A DNA stretch of 64,000 nt from Paguma larvata (GCA_030068075.1 CM057839.1:19633167-19697166); one strand, 5' to 3'; numbered from the stretch's first letter, positions 45,468 to 57,026 are shown. Numbers and translations: made by a program. Notes: generated by a model from the sequence alone, not told the origin.

Positions 45468-46260
45468 TTAAAATAATTGAATGCTAAAGCAGGAGACACA
45501 ACTCTCAACAGAGAAATATAAAATAATCTGTCTCCACCAAGTGAGACTCAGAATTTCCAGGATTCCATCTGAAATTACGTAATTTATGAAAAACCAGGTA
45601 AATGGAAAACATTCACAAAAGAACACGATATGAACTGAAATTGATAAGGTGATTCTAATAGTATAAGTATCCAAATATATAGTAAAGTAGATATTATAAC
45701 TACCCTGAGAAAAGTTTAACACAGTATGTTCCTGATTAAGGGAAAGAGAAATTCTTAGCATACATATAGGTATGATAAGAAGGAGACAAATGAAAATTCT
45801 AGACCTTAAAGTGTATGATATCAATGTAAACAAAAACATAAAACAAAACGTTTACTAGATGGAATTAACAGCTTAAAGGAGATGGCAGAGAAAAACTAAA
45901 GTAACCTTGAAGGTAGTGCAATAGAAATGATCCAATGTGAGGGTGCTTGGATAACTTAGTGGGTTAAACTTTTGACTCTTGGTTTTTATTCAGGTCTTGA
46001 TCTCACAATTTCATAGGTTTGAGTAGGGAACTTGCTTGGGATTCTCTCTCTCTCTCTCTCTCTCTCTCCCTCTATCTCTAGCCCTCCTCCACTCATGCTG
46101 TCTCTGTCTCTCTCAAATAAATAAACTTATAAAAAAATAAATGATCCAATGTGAACGGCAAAAAGAAAACGTATTATAAACAATGAGCAGAACTATAGGA
46201 CTAGTTAGATAATATCAGATAGTGGAACATCTATACAATTAAAATCCAAGAAGGAAAGAA
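45468..46260 (+). mobile_element. Probable old L1 upstream of ORF2, with SINE inside
   Basis: CTAGATGGAATTAACAGCTT, CAATAGAAATGATCCAATGT and ACAATTAAAATCCAAGAAGG resemble ancient L1 ORF1-region text (CACTAGATGGGATTAACAGC, GCAATAGAAACTATCC, AATTGGAGTCCCAGAAGG). The 123-codon minus-strand frame 45468-45839 runs antisense to this and is rejected as a gene. Confidence 0.5.
45941..46138 (+). mobile_element. Old-subtype CAN-SINE with perfect TSD
   Basis: Body is strongly diverged: GGGTGCTTGGATAACTTAGT head, TGACTCTTGG, TTGATCTCACAATTTCATAG, GAACTTGCTTGGGATTCTC with an internal deletion, a (TC)n run, AATAAATAAACTTATAAAA tail. The 16-bp target-site duplication AAATGATCCAATGTGA (45925-45940 and 46139-46154) is nevertheless perfect. 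Confidence 0.95.
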
Positions 46261-46640
46261 GAGGAGAAACAAAGATTGGAGCAGAAAAATACATATAAAT
46301 GTATATATACACATAAATAGACAAACACGCACAAGTACATATATATGCACAAAATATATAAATATGTGCATCATATAATTTGAAGATATAACTCCTTTAA
46401 TTTCCCCACATTTTATCAGATAAATTTTAAGTTTCAGCTCATCAAATTTGATCAATTTTTAGTTTGCTTTCCATTTTGTGATTTTGAAAAGTCTCTCTCT
46501 CCCTGTGTATGTGTGTATACTTTATATATATATATATTTTTTTTTACAAATAAGCACACATATGGTTATGTACATGCACATATATATCTGCATATATAAT
46601 AGTAGACGTGTTTCATGTATGCATGTGTACACACAACATA
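46261..46640. repeat. TA/TG-rich low-complexity patches
   Basis: Several short alternating TA, TG and CA tracts (about 46292-46345, 46503-46540, 46556-46620). The minus-strand frame 46231-46455 is their translation and is not a gene. Confidence 0.7.
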
Positions 46641-47267
46641 TATGAAATTTAGTATTGTCATGAAATTTAATTTTGGTATTCAACTAAACAATGTATCTTG
46701 CAACACAAAGACAGGTATAAAAATATGAACCAACTACATAATTTTATGCCCTCTCATTGCTATTTCTGCATAACAGTTAGGGTGAGCATCTGTACCCTCC
46801 AATATTAAAGGCATAAAAGGCAATACAGAAGCTGATGCTCTGGGTGGGAGATGTTATATAGTGCTATCATTTCTGGCATGAGGGTATCCATTAATTACTA
46901 TGTTTATTTGAAAAAAAATAGTATAATTTCTTCAAAATTTAAAGACTGACAAAATAATCCCTTATTAATTGAGAAATCTTTTTTGAACCTTGGTTGAGGT
47001 ACTGTCATAACTATTCATCATAAAAGTTTGTTTTTCCCTTCTGAGTATATCATTATCCATAAATTTACACTTAAATGTTTTTATATCCATTTACCATACT
47101 AACCTTAGTCAACTTTCATACTGGAAATGCAAAGTTTGTTCTTTGTAGCTCCAGTTCTACCTTTGCTTCTACATTTATTTCCTGCTTTATTCTCCAAAGA
47201 TTCACTTTTAAAACATTTTACCTTATAAGAGATCTTGGAGAAATGCAGGGACATAGAAATTCAGCAA
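46641..47267. other. Unassigned AT-rich sequence
   Basis: No gene or nameable repeat recognised. Confidence 0.45.
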
Positions 47268-47462
47268 GGGGCCCCATGGGTAGCTCAAGTCAGTTGAGTG
47301 TCCAATTCTTGATTTTTAGCTCAGGTCATGATCCCAGGGTTGTGAGATTGAGTCCTGTGTTAGGCTGCTGTACTGAGCATAGAGTCTGCTCAAGATTCTC
47401 TCTCACTTGCTCTTATTCTCTCTCTCTTTCTCTCAAATAAAATAATATAAAATATTAAAAAA
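47268..47462 (+). mobile_element. CAN-SINE, ancestral subtype
   Basis: GGGGCCCCATGGGTAGCTCA head, GGTCATGATCCCAGGGTTGT, GAGATTGAGTCCTGTG B-box, GAGCATAGAGTCTGCTCAAG, ATTCTCTCTC. The GATCCCAGGGT / GATTCTCTCTC body is the ancestral carnivoran type, unlike the felid-type copies. The plus-strand frame 47075-47440 runs into it and is an artefact. Confidence 0.93.
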
Positions 47463-48410
47463 AAACATAGGAACCACTAAAAAAATTCAGTAGTGAGAAA
47501 ATGAGATAGGATGAGTCTGTGCACCAATGAAAAAGGCTTTCCCTGAAATAGCCTGTTCGAAAATCATACAGCACTCTTTAATGCTGCAGTGGCAGAATCA
47601 ATACAAAGAGTTGTCAGAAAACCACTCAGTACTGATATGTCTAGATTTAAGAGGATCAGCACAGACTACTTCATGCCTTATTAGGGGATTTAAAATGTAT
47701 ACAATTATTCTAGTTTTGGAAGAATAATGGCAGTTTCCTTAATCCACATGCCTGGGCAATTTATGGAGTTAGGATGCTGGAGGAAGGAATATGGAAGATG
47801 AGACTGACAGTTTCAGGCAGGAACAAAACACTTCAGTGACTGAGTTGTATTTGGACTGATATACCATCTTTCTCTTGGGTCCATACTGTCACATGAGAAG
47901 TTGAAAATGATTGTTTGAAAAATTCAGAATTAGGTAGATCTGGAATATAAATTATTTTATTTACAACAAAGGGACCCCAAAAGAGTATAAAGAGGAACAC
48001 ATTGTAAAAATAAATGATATAATTTAAAAATGTAAATCCAGATCCCACGTTATGCCTAAGAAGTAGGAAACTGGAAAGAGTGTCACTTCTCATACCACCA
48101 CCACAACAAAAGCAAAATAATCTTAAAAAAAAAAAAAAAATCCCTAACCCACACATCAAATATCTGAAGTTACAAAGCAACGGGATGGCTTAACATCTAA
48201 AGAAAGACAGATGAATGTAAGAGACAGAGCCCAAGGACTAGCTCACTGATGGCAGAGGATTAGGAAGAGGAAGATAGTAGTGCCTTACATATGAGTAAGA
48301 AGGATGTAGTTACAAGATCAACTCATTGCTAAAGACTGATGTGGCTTAGCATGAGAGCTACGACACATTAGAGATTTTGTAGCCACACTTGAGTTTTTCA
48401 TCATGAAACT
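47463..48410. other. Unassigned sequence
   Basis: No gene or nameable repeat. Frames 47527-47727 and 47833-48180 (minus) have no recognisable domain; the latter spans an A-run. Confidence 0.45.
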
Positions 48411-48902
48411 CTACAAGACATACACAAGAGAGTCTGAGGGATGATGAAAGGAAGGCTGGATAAAGTCACCCACATTGAATGAGCCTAGAAGAAGGTAGAA
48501 GCAGCCACAAGGAGAAAGCCAAAAAGCCTTAACAAACCTCTCCTCTTCTAAGGACAAAAGCCTGAAATTGAAAGATGGGAAACAAACCTTATGGACCATA
48601 ACATAAAACCTAAAAATATTAGAGATGGAAAAGGAAGATTTTTCTATCCTGAGGGTATGGTCATTTGCAGGCATACATAGGATTTTCTTGGGCATGACAG
48701 TGGATGGTGAAGGTATTCTCAGTCTCTGGGCATCTTTAGCTTTTAGAGAATACCCTTTTGTTCTTGGTCTTAGAAGCCAGCATTTATTATTGATTCTGCA
48801 TTTTCTCCAACAGGCTAGCTCACACTGAGTAATGGCAACAGCTATGTACCTCAGGAGAAGAGCAATAGCACAGAGAAAGACACTCTGAGAAAAGGTGCAC
48901 AA
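48411..48902 (-). other. Orphan 163-codon open frame, coding status unproven
   Basis: Longest open frame in the window. The predicted peptide starts with a hydrophobic N-terminal stretch (about residues 5-25, SQSVFLCAIALLLRYIAVAI), then a Cys/Arg-rich section (CELACWRKCRINNKCWLLR), and later another hydrophobic segment. Cysteine content is high. I recognise no domain. The surrounding 47.5-49.4 kb is slightly less AT-rich than average and has no nameable repeat. A chance frame of this size is unlikely but not excluded in 64 kb of six frames, and no splice, promoter or poly-A evidence ties it to a transcript. Confidence 0.2.
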
Positions 48903-49539
48903 AAAGTCCTAAAGTTGGGGGTAAAATAGGAACGATGAGGGAAAACTCCAGCAAACTATCCCCTACTCTCTCTTCGTTGGTAATGCTAGAGGTCTTTGAG
49001 GTTGGTATTAAAAACCTGTTAACTATAACAAGAACAAAACCAAAACCCAGTTCTTTTGCTGACTAGACTAATTCAACCCCTTACTTTAGGGGCTTAGCAA
49101 CAGGAGGAGTATTGATATTCAAAGTCATAAGTATAATTTGTCTCAGAATCGAATTTCCTCACAATGTTTAGTTTCGAAAAACATGACACACACAAAAATA
49201 CAAGGTAAAAACCCTTTATAAAGTTAATGAGCAGTAAAATAAAACAGAATAAGGGATGAGGTATGGAATTTTAAATACAAAAACTAATATGCTACAAGAC
49301 CTAATGAAAGGGACTTCCTGTGTCTGGTTTTCAACATAAGGAGCTTGAAAGTTTTGCCTCCATTCTATCAACAAATAAAAAGCTGAACAGATGGAAAAAT
49401 CAATGACTCTTCAGTGAAGACAAAGACAGAATGCCACCCCCACGATTAGACGGGCAAACGTACAATAACAACTTTAAGGAGTGGAAATTATTGCAGAAGG
49501 AGTGCCCACAGGAGGAGAAAATCTAAATTATATTTGACC
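48903..49539. other. Unassigned sequence
   Basis: No gene or nameable repeat. It may include the decayed 5' side of the L1M that becomes recognisable from about 49540. Confidence 0.4.
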
Positions 49540-51100
49540 AATTACTGGTCAAATAGAGTAATTTAATATTACTTAAAAAAAACAAGAATAGCTATATTAA
49601 TTTCAGACAAAGTAGATATCAAAGCCAGGAAGTTATCAGTGATAAGAAAAACATTACATTACGTTAGAGGGGTCAGTTCTTTAAGAACAAAAAATGTTTA
49701 CTTTGTAAGTGCCTAGCAATAGAGTTTTAAATTATATGAGGCAAAAACTAATAAGACTGTAAGGAGAAATGGATTAATTTATTATTATGGTTGGTAACTT
49801 TAGTAGCCTTCATTTAGAAATGGACAGATTCAGCAAGCAGAATTTCAGTAAGGACATAGCTGAGCTTAACAACACCATCATTGTACTGGATATAATTGAC
49901 ATCTATATTGTTGACATTCAACGATAGCAGAATATTTACTCTTTTCACCCTTAAGTGGAACATTTGTCAAGGTAAGCAAAATTCAGGGCCATAAAATATA
50001 CATAAAGAAATTTATAAGAATAGAATTCATAAAATGTCTGCTTTCAGACCACAATGGAATCAAACTAGATATCAATACAGAAAGATAACCAGAAAATTCC
50101 AAAACACATAGAGATTAAATAACATACTTCTAAATAACACGATTCAAAGAAGAACTCTTAAGAGAAATTTAAAAATATTTTAAACCAGGGGCACCTGGGT
50201 GGCTCAGTTGGTTGGGCGGCCGACTTCAGCTCAGGTCATGATCTCATGATCTGTGAGTTCGAGCCCCGCATCGGGCTCTGTGCTGACGGCTTGGAGCCTG
50301 GACCCTGCTTCAGATTCTGTGTATCCCTCTCTCTGTGCCCTTCCCCTGCTCATACTCTGTCTCTATGTCTCTCGGAAATAAATAAACGTTAAAAAATAAA
50401 AAAAAACATTTTAAACCAAATGAAAATGAAAATACAGCTTCTCAAACTTTGTGGGATGCAGTGAATGCAGTGCTTAGAGGAAAATTAATGCCATTAAATG
50501 CATATATTAGAAAATAAATAAGATTAAAAAAAAAAAACCCCACCTTAGGGAACTAGAAAAAGAAAAAAAAAAGTATTTGATAAAATCCACAACTCATTTA
50601 TTATTTAAAAAAAAATGCTCTCAGTAAGTTAGGAATTGAAGAAAATTTCCTCAACTTAATAGAGCATAGCTACAAAAAACCTCTAGGTAACATTATTCTT
50701 AATAGTGGGAAACTTCTAGTTTTCTAATTGAGATCAGCTACAAGGTAAGAATATACCCTCTTCTCACTCCTTTTCAATATTATACTAGTTTTGGCTAATG
50801 AAATAGGACAAGAAAAGGAAACAAAAGTATATAGATTGGAAAGGAAGAAATAAAACTGTTCATAGATGACATGATTATCTATGTGGAAAATCCAAAAGAA
50901 CTGACAAAAAGAGGCAAAATATGGAGTGTCATTAAAATTCTAAGAAAACAAAACAGAAACTCTTAAATCCAGTGCATTAGTCAGTGAAAAATCATTCAAT
51001 TATAAAAGTAAATTTAGAGAAATAGGTGCTTTTATTCCCATCACACTTTTACTATAGGAAAGGTTAAAAAAAGATTCTTCATGCAAAAAGATGATAACTC
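49540..51100 (+). mobile_element. Old L1M copy 1, ORF2
   Basis: Plus-strand ORF2 text in order. Endonuclease region: AGCTATATTAATTTCAGACA, GACCACAATGGAATCAAACT. Linker after the SINE: GTGAATGCAGTGCTTAGAGG. Reverse transcriptase: AGTATTTGATAAAATCCACA and CTGTTCATAGATGACATGAT, where LFIDDM stands for FADDM. No long frame survives. Confidence 0.8.
50188..50401 (+). mobile_element. Felid CAN-SINE inside L1M copy 1
   Basis: GGGGCACCTGGGTGGCTCAG head, GTGAGTTCGAGCCCCGCATC, full middle, AATAAATAAACGTTAAAAAA tail. 17-bp flanking repeats AAAAATATTTTAAACCA (50171) and AAAAACATTTTAAACCA (50402), one mismatch. Confidence 0.97.
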
Positions 51101-51360
51101 CAAGCAGAAACGTGATTCTCCATAAATAAATTAATTCATAGAAATGGGTAAAGTAGGGATAAACATAGAACAAAAGATAAATTATTATATTTAATTTTTA
51201 AGAGATAGTTGAATTTCTAAAGCAAAGGTAATAGCAAAAATAATGTATTTTGAGTTGATGGCTCTTGCACCATTAAAGTATTTGAACCAATAGTAAAGAA
51301 AATAAAATGGAAGGGGCAAGGTAGGTATTATGTTTTATAGGTTCTTGCATTATAAAGCAA

Positions 51361-51443
51361 TATGTCAGTTGAATGTATGTAAATTAAATTTATAAATTAT
51401 AATGTAATATGTCAGTTGAAGTATGTCAGTTAAATGTATGTTA
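51361..51443 (+). repeat. Three short copies of a TATGTCAGTT motif
   Basis: TATGTCAGTTGAATGTATGT at 51361, ATATGTCAGTTGAA at 51408 and GTATGTCAGTTAAATGTATG at 51421. Looks like small local duplications between the two L1M copies. Confidence 0.75.
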
Positions 51444-51639
51444 ATAAGTTATACAGTTTAAATTAAGAAAGAAAACAATGAAAGAAATAGAAAAAAAGTA
51501 TAAATAATAAGTCCAAATTGGAGATAATACAAAATCAAAAACATATATAATCCAAAATCTTTCAGAAAAAGATGATAAAATAAACAAAATGACAATGATG
51601 ATACATTATATTTAATATCAATATTATGTTAAAATTAAT

Positions 51640-54160
51640 GCTATCAACACACAAAAATTTAAAGGAAAACAGATTGTCACTAGAGAGTGTTAAATCCAAT
51701 TTTATGCTGTCTACAAGAAATACGCTTTAACTACAAAGGTAGGAATGCTTTAGAAGTAAAAGGATAGAAAAAGACATTCTAAGCATATACTAATCAAAAA
51801 GGCTGAAATGGCTATATTAATATCAAACAAATTTGATTTCGGACCAAGGAATGTAACTAGCGATAAACATCACATCATAAAATGATACAGAGATTTAAAA
51901 CAAAATATTGATACCAGCTCTAAATGTGTTTAGACTTACCAGAATCCTACATTATGCGTGAAACAAAACTGAGGGAAGAAAGGATGTACAGAGAATGATA
52001 ATTGGAGACTTCAATATATTTCTCCCACTAGAAAGAAAATCAGAAAGGATGAGAGGAATAGTAAAGCACGCCAACCAACTTCACATAACTGGTATTGTAC
52101 GAATACTCAACCTAACAAGAGCAGAATACACGTTCTTTCAAGTTCGACAGAGTATTCAAGAATATAGATCATATTTAGGGATATAAAAAATCTCAATAGG
52201 TTTCAAAATATAACTTTTATATGGAATTGGTCTAAGCACAGAAAGTTAAACTAAAAATCAAAACAAATGTGATATTGAAAAATTCCTAAATGTATTTGAA
52301 ATAACACACTTCTCAAATTGCCTATGGGTCAAAGAAAAAGCTACACGAAATCTATGTATATATGTAAAATATGAAAATTATATACATACATACATAAATG
52401 CAGTTACTATCCATCACCATGCAATGTTATTACATATTATTTTATTTATTTATTACATATTAATTTATTATTTACTATATTATCTATGCTGTACTTTTCA
52501 TTTCTAGGAGTTATTTATTTTATAACTGGAAGTTTGAATTCCTCATAAACCCTTTTATCTATTTCTCCCATATTCCTAATGACCTCCACTCTACAATATA
52601 TACTTTCATGAATGACAGTGAAAAACAACTTAAAATATTTAGATGTTACTGAAGTGGTACCTAGTAGGAAATTTATAACTTTAAACAGTAATATTAGAAA
52701 TGTAGACCTGTCACAAATAACCTAACAGTCAACATTAAAAAACATTAAAATAAGTAGAAAAAATTAAACTCATAGAAATCAGAGCAAATGAAATAAACAG
52801 AATCAAAGATGATGAAAAGAGACAAATAAGAAAGTCAATAAAAACAAACAAAAACCTCTAGTTCTTTGAACGACCAATAACTTGGAAATGTATTAGTGTG
52901 GACTAATAAAGTAAAAAGATAAAAGACACAAATAGGTCACAAAGATCGAAGAGACAAAGAACACATAGATACCACCATGGACTACATTGATATTTTTAAA
53001 AATAATAAAGGATTATTTAAAATATATACCCATAAATCTATACTTTAGATAAAAATGGACGATTTTTTTTTCAGAGAGAACACTCCTAAAGTTCATTTAA
53101 GAAAAATAATTTATGTGAATAATCATATATATAAAAAAAGATTTTTAGTTAAAATCTATCCAAGAATGAAATTTCCAGGCCCATTTGGTTTCAGTGGGTA
53201 TTTAAGGAAGTATTAATACCAAGAAAAAGGTCTTCCAAAAATAAGAAAAGAGACTCCTATCAAATTATTTAATAATACCAGCATTTATCTAGTAACAAAA
53301 TTAAAAAAACAAAACAGCATTATAAGAAAAAAAAGAGAAAAAATGGCAGCGTATTATATTGTATCATAAATTGTGAGATATTTCCAATATTAATACAATA
53401 TATTAATAATAGAGGAAACTGAGTGTGAAGTATAAAAGAGCTTTCTGTACCAGTTTTGTAAATTGTCTATTCTAAAACTCTTATAAAATTCAAAGTTTAT
53501 GAATAACTCTACAGTTAACATCCTATTTTGGTCAATGACTTCCTTCTTTTCCCCTAAGTTTGGGAGCAAGATATATATATGCTTCTCTGGTTATTTTTAA
53601 CATTATACTGGAGTTCCTAGTCGGTGCAATGAACAGATAAATAAGATACTAGTCATACAGTTTGTGAAGGAAGAAATAAAACTCTCTACTACCAGAAAAT
53701 ATGATTCAATATACTAGACAGAAAATATTAAGAAATTTCTCAATTAGCTACCAGAAGAAGTGAATTTAACATTGCAAGATAAAAAGTAAATATGCAATAA
53801 TTCATTCCATTTCTATATAACTACAATGAATATCTGATTATTGAGATTTTAAAAATAATGCAACATCATAAAACATGGAATATATAGGTATAAATCTAAC
53901 AAAATATGTTCGAGATCAAGCCAAAAACAACAAAAGAAACAAGGATCCAAATAAAATGAACTCTCTTGTCCTTAATTGGAACATGTAAAATTGTCCATTT
54001 CCTCCAAATTAATGTAATGATTTAATACAATCCTCCAAAAATCCCATTAGTAGTTTTGGTCAAAATCAGCAAACTGATTAAAAAATGCATATGGAAATGA
54101 AAATGGACTTCAATAGCCAAAACAGTTTTGAAGAGCGGGAGCATTGTTCCTTACTTCAGT
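51640..54160 (+). mobile_element. Old L1M copy 2, ORF2
   Basis: Restarts with endonuclease-region text: CTGTCTACAAGAAATACGCT, GGCTGAAATGGCTATATTAA, ATAATTGGAGACTTCAATAT (GDFN region; frame 51995-52186 contains MIIGDFNIF), GAGCAGAATACACGTTCTTT. Later text: GGTACCTAGTAGGAAATTTA, CAGGCCCATTTGGTTTCAGT, AATGCATATGGAAATGAAAA, and ATAGCCAAAACAGTTTTGAA at the end. Same strand as copy 1. Broken throughout. Confidence 0.8.
52380..52610 (-). mobile_element. Old L1 3' UTR inserted antisense in L1M copy 2
   Basis: Antisense text ACTATCCATCACCATGCAAT, CTATGCTGTACTTTTCATTT, GTTATTTATTTTATAACTGG and AAGTTTGAATTCCTC matches the common L1 3' UTR complement (TTATTTTATAACTGGAAGTT). Confidence 0.75.
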
Positions 54161-54164
54161 CTGC

Positions 54165-54640
54165 TGGGGCTAATACCTGTGCCTTTAAACATTTTCAGAA
54201 AAATCTGCCCAGAGCACTGTCCAGCCCTGGGGTAAATGGGAGTGGGGCAGAAGGAGGAGAAACCTTCTGCTGGTCTTTGAAGAAGGCTTTTCTTCTTTGA
54301 AGAAGGCTGAGGCCACAGACACAGTCATTTGAGAACGGAGTTTGCTTCCCCTGGCACTGGCAAATGAAACAGGACTTCGGGCTACCATCCCGACCATCCT
54401 CACTGTTCCTGCCAATCTTGTGTTGGGGGAATTGACAGGCCATTTAAAACTCACACAGTGAATTCTTATCACAAAGTATCAGCTTTTTCAAGTCTTCCCC
54501 TGCTTGCCGCAAGGTTTTGAACAGATTCCAGTGTCAATTCTAACACTTTTTTTGCCAGCTCATTAGTTACTGTTGGGGAGCAACAGAGCTCTTGAATTAG
54601 CATGCTTAACTCCTTACTGTTCTCCTTGTCTACCTGCAAA
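54165..54640 (-). other. Unexplained patch with minus-strand reading frames
   Basis: Starts where L1M copy 2 ends and is GC-richer than its surroundings. On the minus strand a 54-residue frame runs 54633-54469 with a helix-like composition (peptide part NELAKKVLELTLESVQNLAA), preceded immediately by TATTTGCAG, which resembles a splice acceptor. Its TGA overlaps the start of a second frame (54472-54185, GTG start). A 17-bp near-duplicate (TCTTTGAAGAAGGCT) lies at about 54276-54310. I recognise no gene. A decayed retrocopy or a lost exon are possible. Confidence 0.35.
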
Positions 54641-55030
54641 TACACTAAATATGTATCTATCTATTTATTTATTGCATAACTTATGCATACAAAAATGTAA
54701 CACAAATGTGGTGACTTTATTTTGTTCATCATCTTCAACTGTGCCTGGCAATCATAGTATAAATTAGAGTAGAAAAAGAAGAGAACTATAGAAAGTAGAC
54801 TACTTTTTAAAGTCTTGTTCCCAAAATGGCACACATCACTTCTACCCCTATCTCACATGGTTACGTGTCTGAGAAATACAGTTCGGAAGAAGAGTCATTA
54901 GATTTTAGTAAACTGCAAGCAGTTTCTTCTGTGGGATAGTTAGAAGTGGTTTCCATCCAGGTCTTTACTAAAGAATCGTGGCTAGTTTTCTTAGGAAGAG
55001 TAGGCTGGAGTGAAATCCAGGAATAGAAGG
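54641..55030. other. Unassigned sequence
   Basis: No gene or firmly nameable repeat. Short TATC/TATT repeats at 54652-54674. Confidence 0.4.
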
Positions 55031-55165
55031 TGGATATGCTAAGGTCTGGAGGCAGGTAAGAGTTTGGCATATTTCATATCTGAGTGAATACTGGTGTGGC
55101 CAAAAGGGAGAGTAGTGAAAGATGATGTCAGAAACATATGAAGGACCAGACCAAACAGGATTTTT
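55031..55165 (+). mobile_element. Possible ancient repeat type A fragment
   Basis: GAATACTGGTGTGGCCAAAA, GGGAGAGTAGTGAAAGATGA and TGTCAGAAACATATGAAGGA resemble the upstream part of the repeat seen at 35950 (..CCAGTGTGGCTGGAGC..GAGATGAGGTCAGAGAGG..). Weak. Confidence 0.4.
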
Positions 55166-55307
55166 GTGTAATGTTTTATATATTATACTTATATATTTAT
55201 ATTGTATATTTATGCACAAATTGCTTAAAATTTTATTTGCATTGCAATGAGAAGTTGCTTAATAGATATTAATTGAACAGAAAATGAATTGGTTTTGTAT
55301 ATTTTAT

Positions 55308-55529
55308 TTTATTTTTTAAAATTTTAAATGCTTTATTTTTGAGAGAGAGAGAGAAAGACAGGGTGTAAACAGGAGAGGAGCAGAGAGAGAGGGAGACTGA
55401 ATCCAAAGCAGACTCCAGGCTCTGAGCTGTCAGCACAAAGCCTGACGTGGGGCCCAAACCTACAAACTGGAAGATCATGACTAGAGCAAAAGTCAGAAAC
55501 TTAACCAATTGAGGCACCCAGGTGGCCCT
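55308..55529 (-). mobile_element. CAN-SINE with imperfect TSD
   Basis: Reverse-complement SINE: GAGAGAGAGAGAAAGACAGG, CTCTGAGCTGTCAGCACAAA, GAAGATCATGACTAGAGC, head GAGGCACCCAGGTGGCCC. Flanked by GGTTTTGTATATTTTA (left) and GGCTTTGCATATTTTA (right). Confidence 0.95.
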
Positions 55530-55854
55530 CTGGCTTTGCATATTTTAGGGATCACTAACCCCGTAAATGCAGAATTAGCAGGCAGGTTAATATGTTCATG
55601 GACAACTAGGAAGCTTTGACTAAGAGAATGGCAGTGAAGATAAAAATAAATATATGGAATATAGTGATGTTTATTGAGTAAACTCAACACAAAATAGTTG
55701 ACACACGTGCAATTTGGACCTGAAAACAAGTTGTATTTTTTTTTTCAAATACTTGAAAAGATGTTATGTAGTAAGTAATGTTCTGTGTTACTATTTGGAG
55801 TTGTTTTTTTATTCAGTACCTTGCATAGAGTATATCCTTGATATATACATTTTA
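55530..55854. other. Unassigned AT-rich sequence
   Basis: No gene or nameable repeat. T-run at about 55737-55745. Confidence 0.4.
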
Positions 55855-55868
55855 AATGAATCAATTTT

Positions 55869-57026
55869 TTTAATTATTTTAATTTATTTTTTAAATCTAA
55901 ATTTTAGGGGCGCCTGGGTGGCTCAGTTTGGTTAAGAATCTGACTTCGGCTCAGGTCATGATCTTGTGGTTTGTGAGTTCAGGCCCTGCGTTGGGCTCTG
56001 TGCAAACCGCTTGGAGCCTGGAGCCTGCTTCAGATTCTGTCTCCTTATCTCTCTGTTCCTCCCCCACTCACAATCTCTCTCTCTCAAAAATAAATAAAGA
56101 TTAAAAATAATTTAAAAAATAAATTTTAGTTAGTTAACAGACAGTGCAACCTTGGTTTCAGGAGTAGAATTCAGTGCTTCATCACTTACATACAACATCC
56201 AGTACTTATCACAAGTGCCGTCCTTAGTACCCATCATGCATCTAGCCCATCGCCCATCCACCTTTCTCTATCAACCCATAGTTTCTTCTCTATCATTAAG
56301 AGTCCATTGTGGTTTGTTTCCCCCTCTCCTATTTCTCCCCACCTTTCCCATATGTTCATCTGTTGTGTTTCTTAAATTCCACATATGAGTGAAATCGTGT
56401 GGTATTCATTTCTTTGACTTATTTCACTTAGAATACTGCATTGGGCTCCATAACATTGCAAATATCAAGATTTTATTCTTTTTGATGGCTGAGTAACATT
56501 TCATTATATATATATATATATATATATACATATATATGTATAATATATGTGTAAATAATATATATATAAATGATATATATATATATATATAATATATATG
56601 TATATATTTAAATGTAAAGTGCAATTGCTGGATTGTAGGATAGTTCTATTTTTAACTTTCTGAGGAATCTCTATACTGTTTCCACAGTGCCTACACCAGT
56701 TTGGATTCCCACCAACTGTGTAAGAGAGTTCCTTTTTCTCTGCATCCTTGCTGATACCTATTGTTTCTTGTGTTGTTAATTTTAGACATTCTGACAGGTG
56801 TGAGGTGGTATCTCATCATGGATTTTATTTATATTTCCCTGACGATGAGTGATGTTGAGTATATTTTCATGTGTCTGTTAGCCATCTGGATGTCTTCTTT
56901 GGAAAAGCGTCTTTTTGTAGCTACTGCCCATTTCTTAACTGGGTTATTTGGTTGTTTTTTGTTTGTTTGTTTGTTTGTTTGTTTGGTTTTAAGTTGGTAA
57001 ATTCTTTGTAGATTTTGGATACTATG
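55869..57026 (-). mobile_element. 5'-truncated L1 with a SINE in its tail
   Basis: Antisense carnivore L1: 3' tail TTTTAATTATTTTAATTTAT, TAGTTAGTTAACAGACAGTG, TTTCAGGAGTAGAATTCAGT, GAGTGAAATCGTGTGGTATT, (TA)n at 56505-56608, then the ORF2 C-terminal complement GTGAGGTGGTATCTCATCAT to GATTTTGGATACTAT. It is truncated near the end of ORF2. A (TTTG)n at 56955-56983 has grown inside. Candidate imperfect target-site duplication AATGAATCAATTTT (55855) / AATGAATGCTTTT (57027-57039), the latter followed by AAATA as expected. Frames 56152-56388, 56424-56624, 56761-57000 and 56829-57101 are L1 or microsatellite artefacts. Confidence 0.93.
55907..56119 (+). mobile_element. Felid CAN-SINE inside the L1 3' tail
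   Basis: GGGGCGCCTGGGTGGCTCAG head, GGTTTGTGAGTTCAGGCCCT, TTGGGCTCTGTGCAAACCGC, TC stretch, AATAAATAAAGATTAAAAAT tail. Flanked by TAAATTTTAG (right copy 56120-56129) and CTAAATTTTAG at the left. Confidence 0.96.

Noticed and set aside
45468..45839. 123-codon hydrophobic minus-strand frame
   Set aside because: It runs antisense to decayed L1-like sequence that is A-rich on the plus strand. Such DNA yields F/I/L/S-rich translations without selection.
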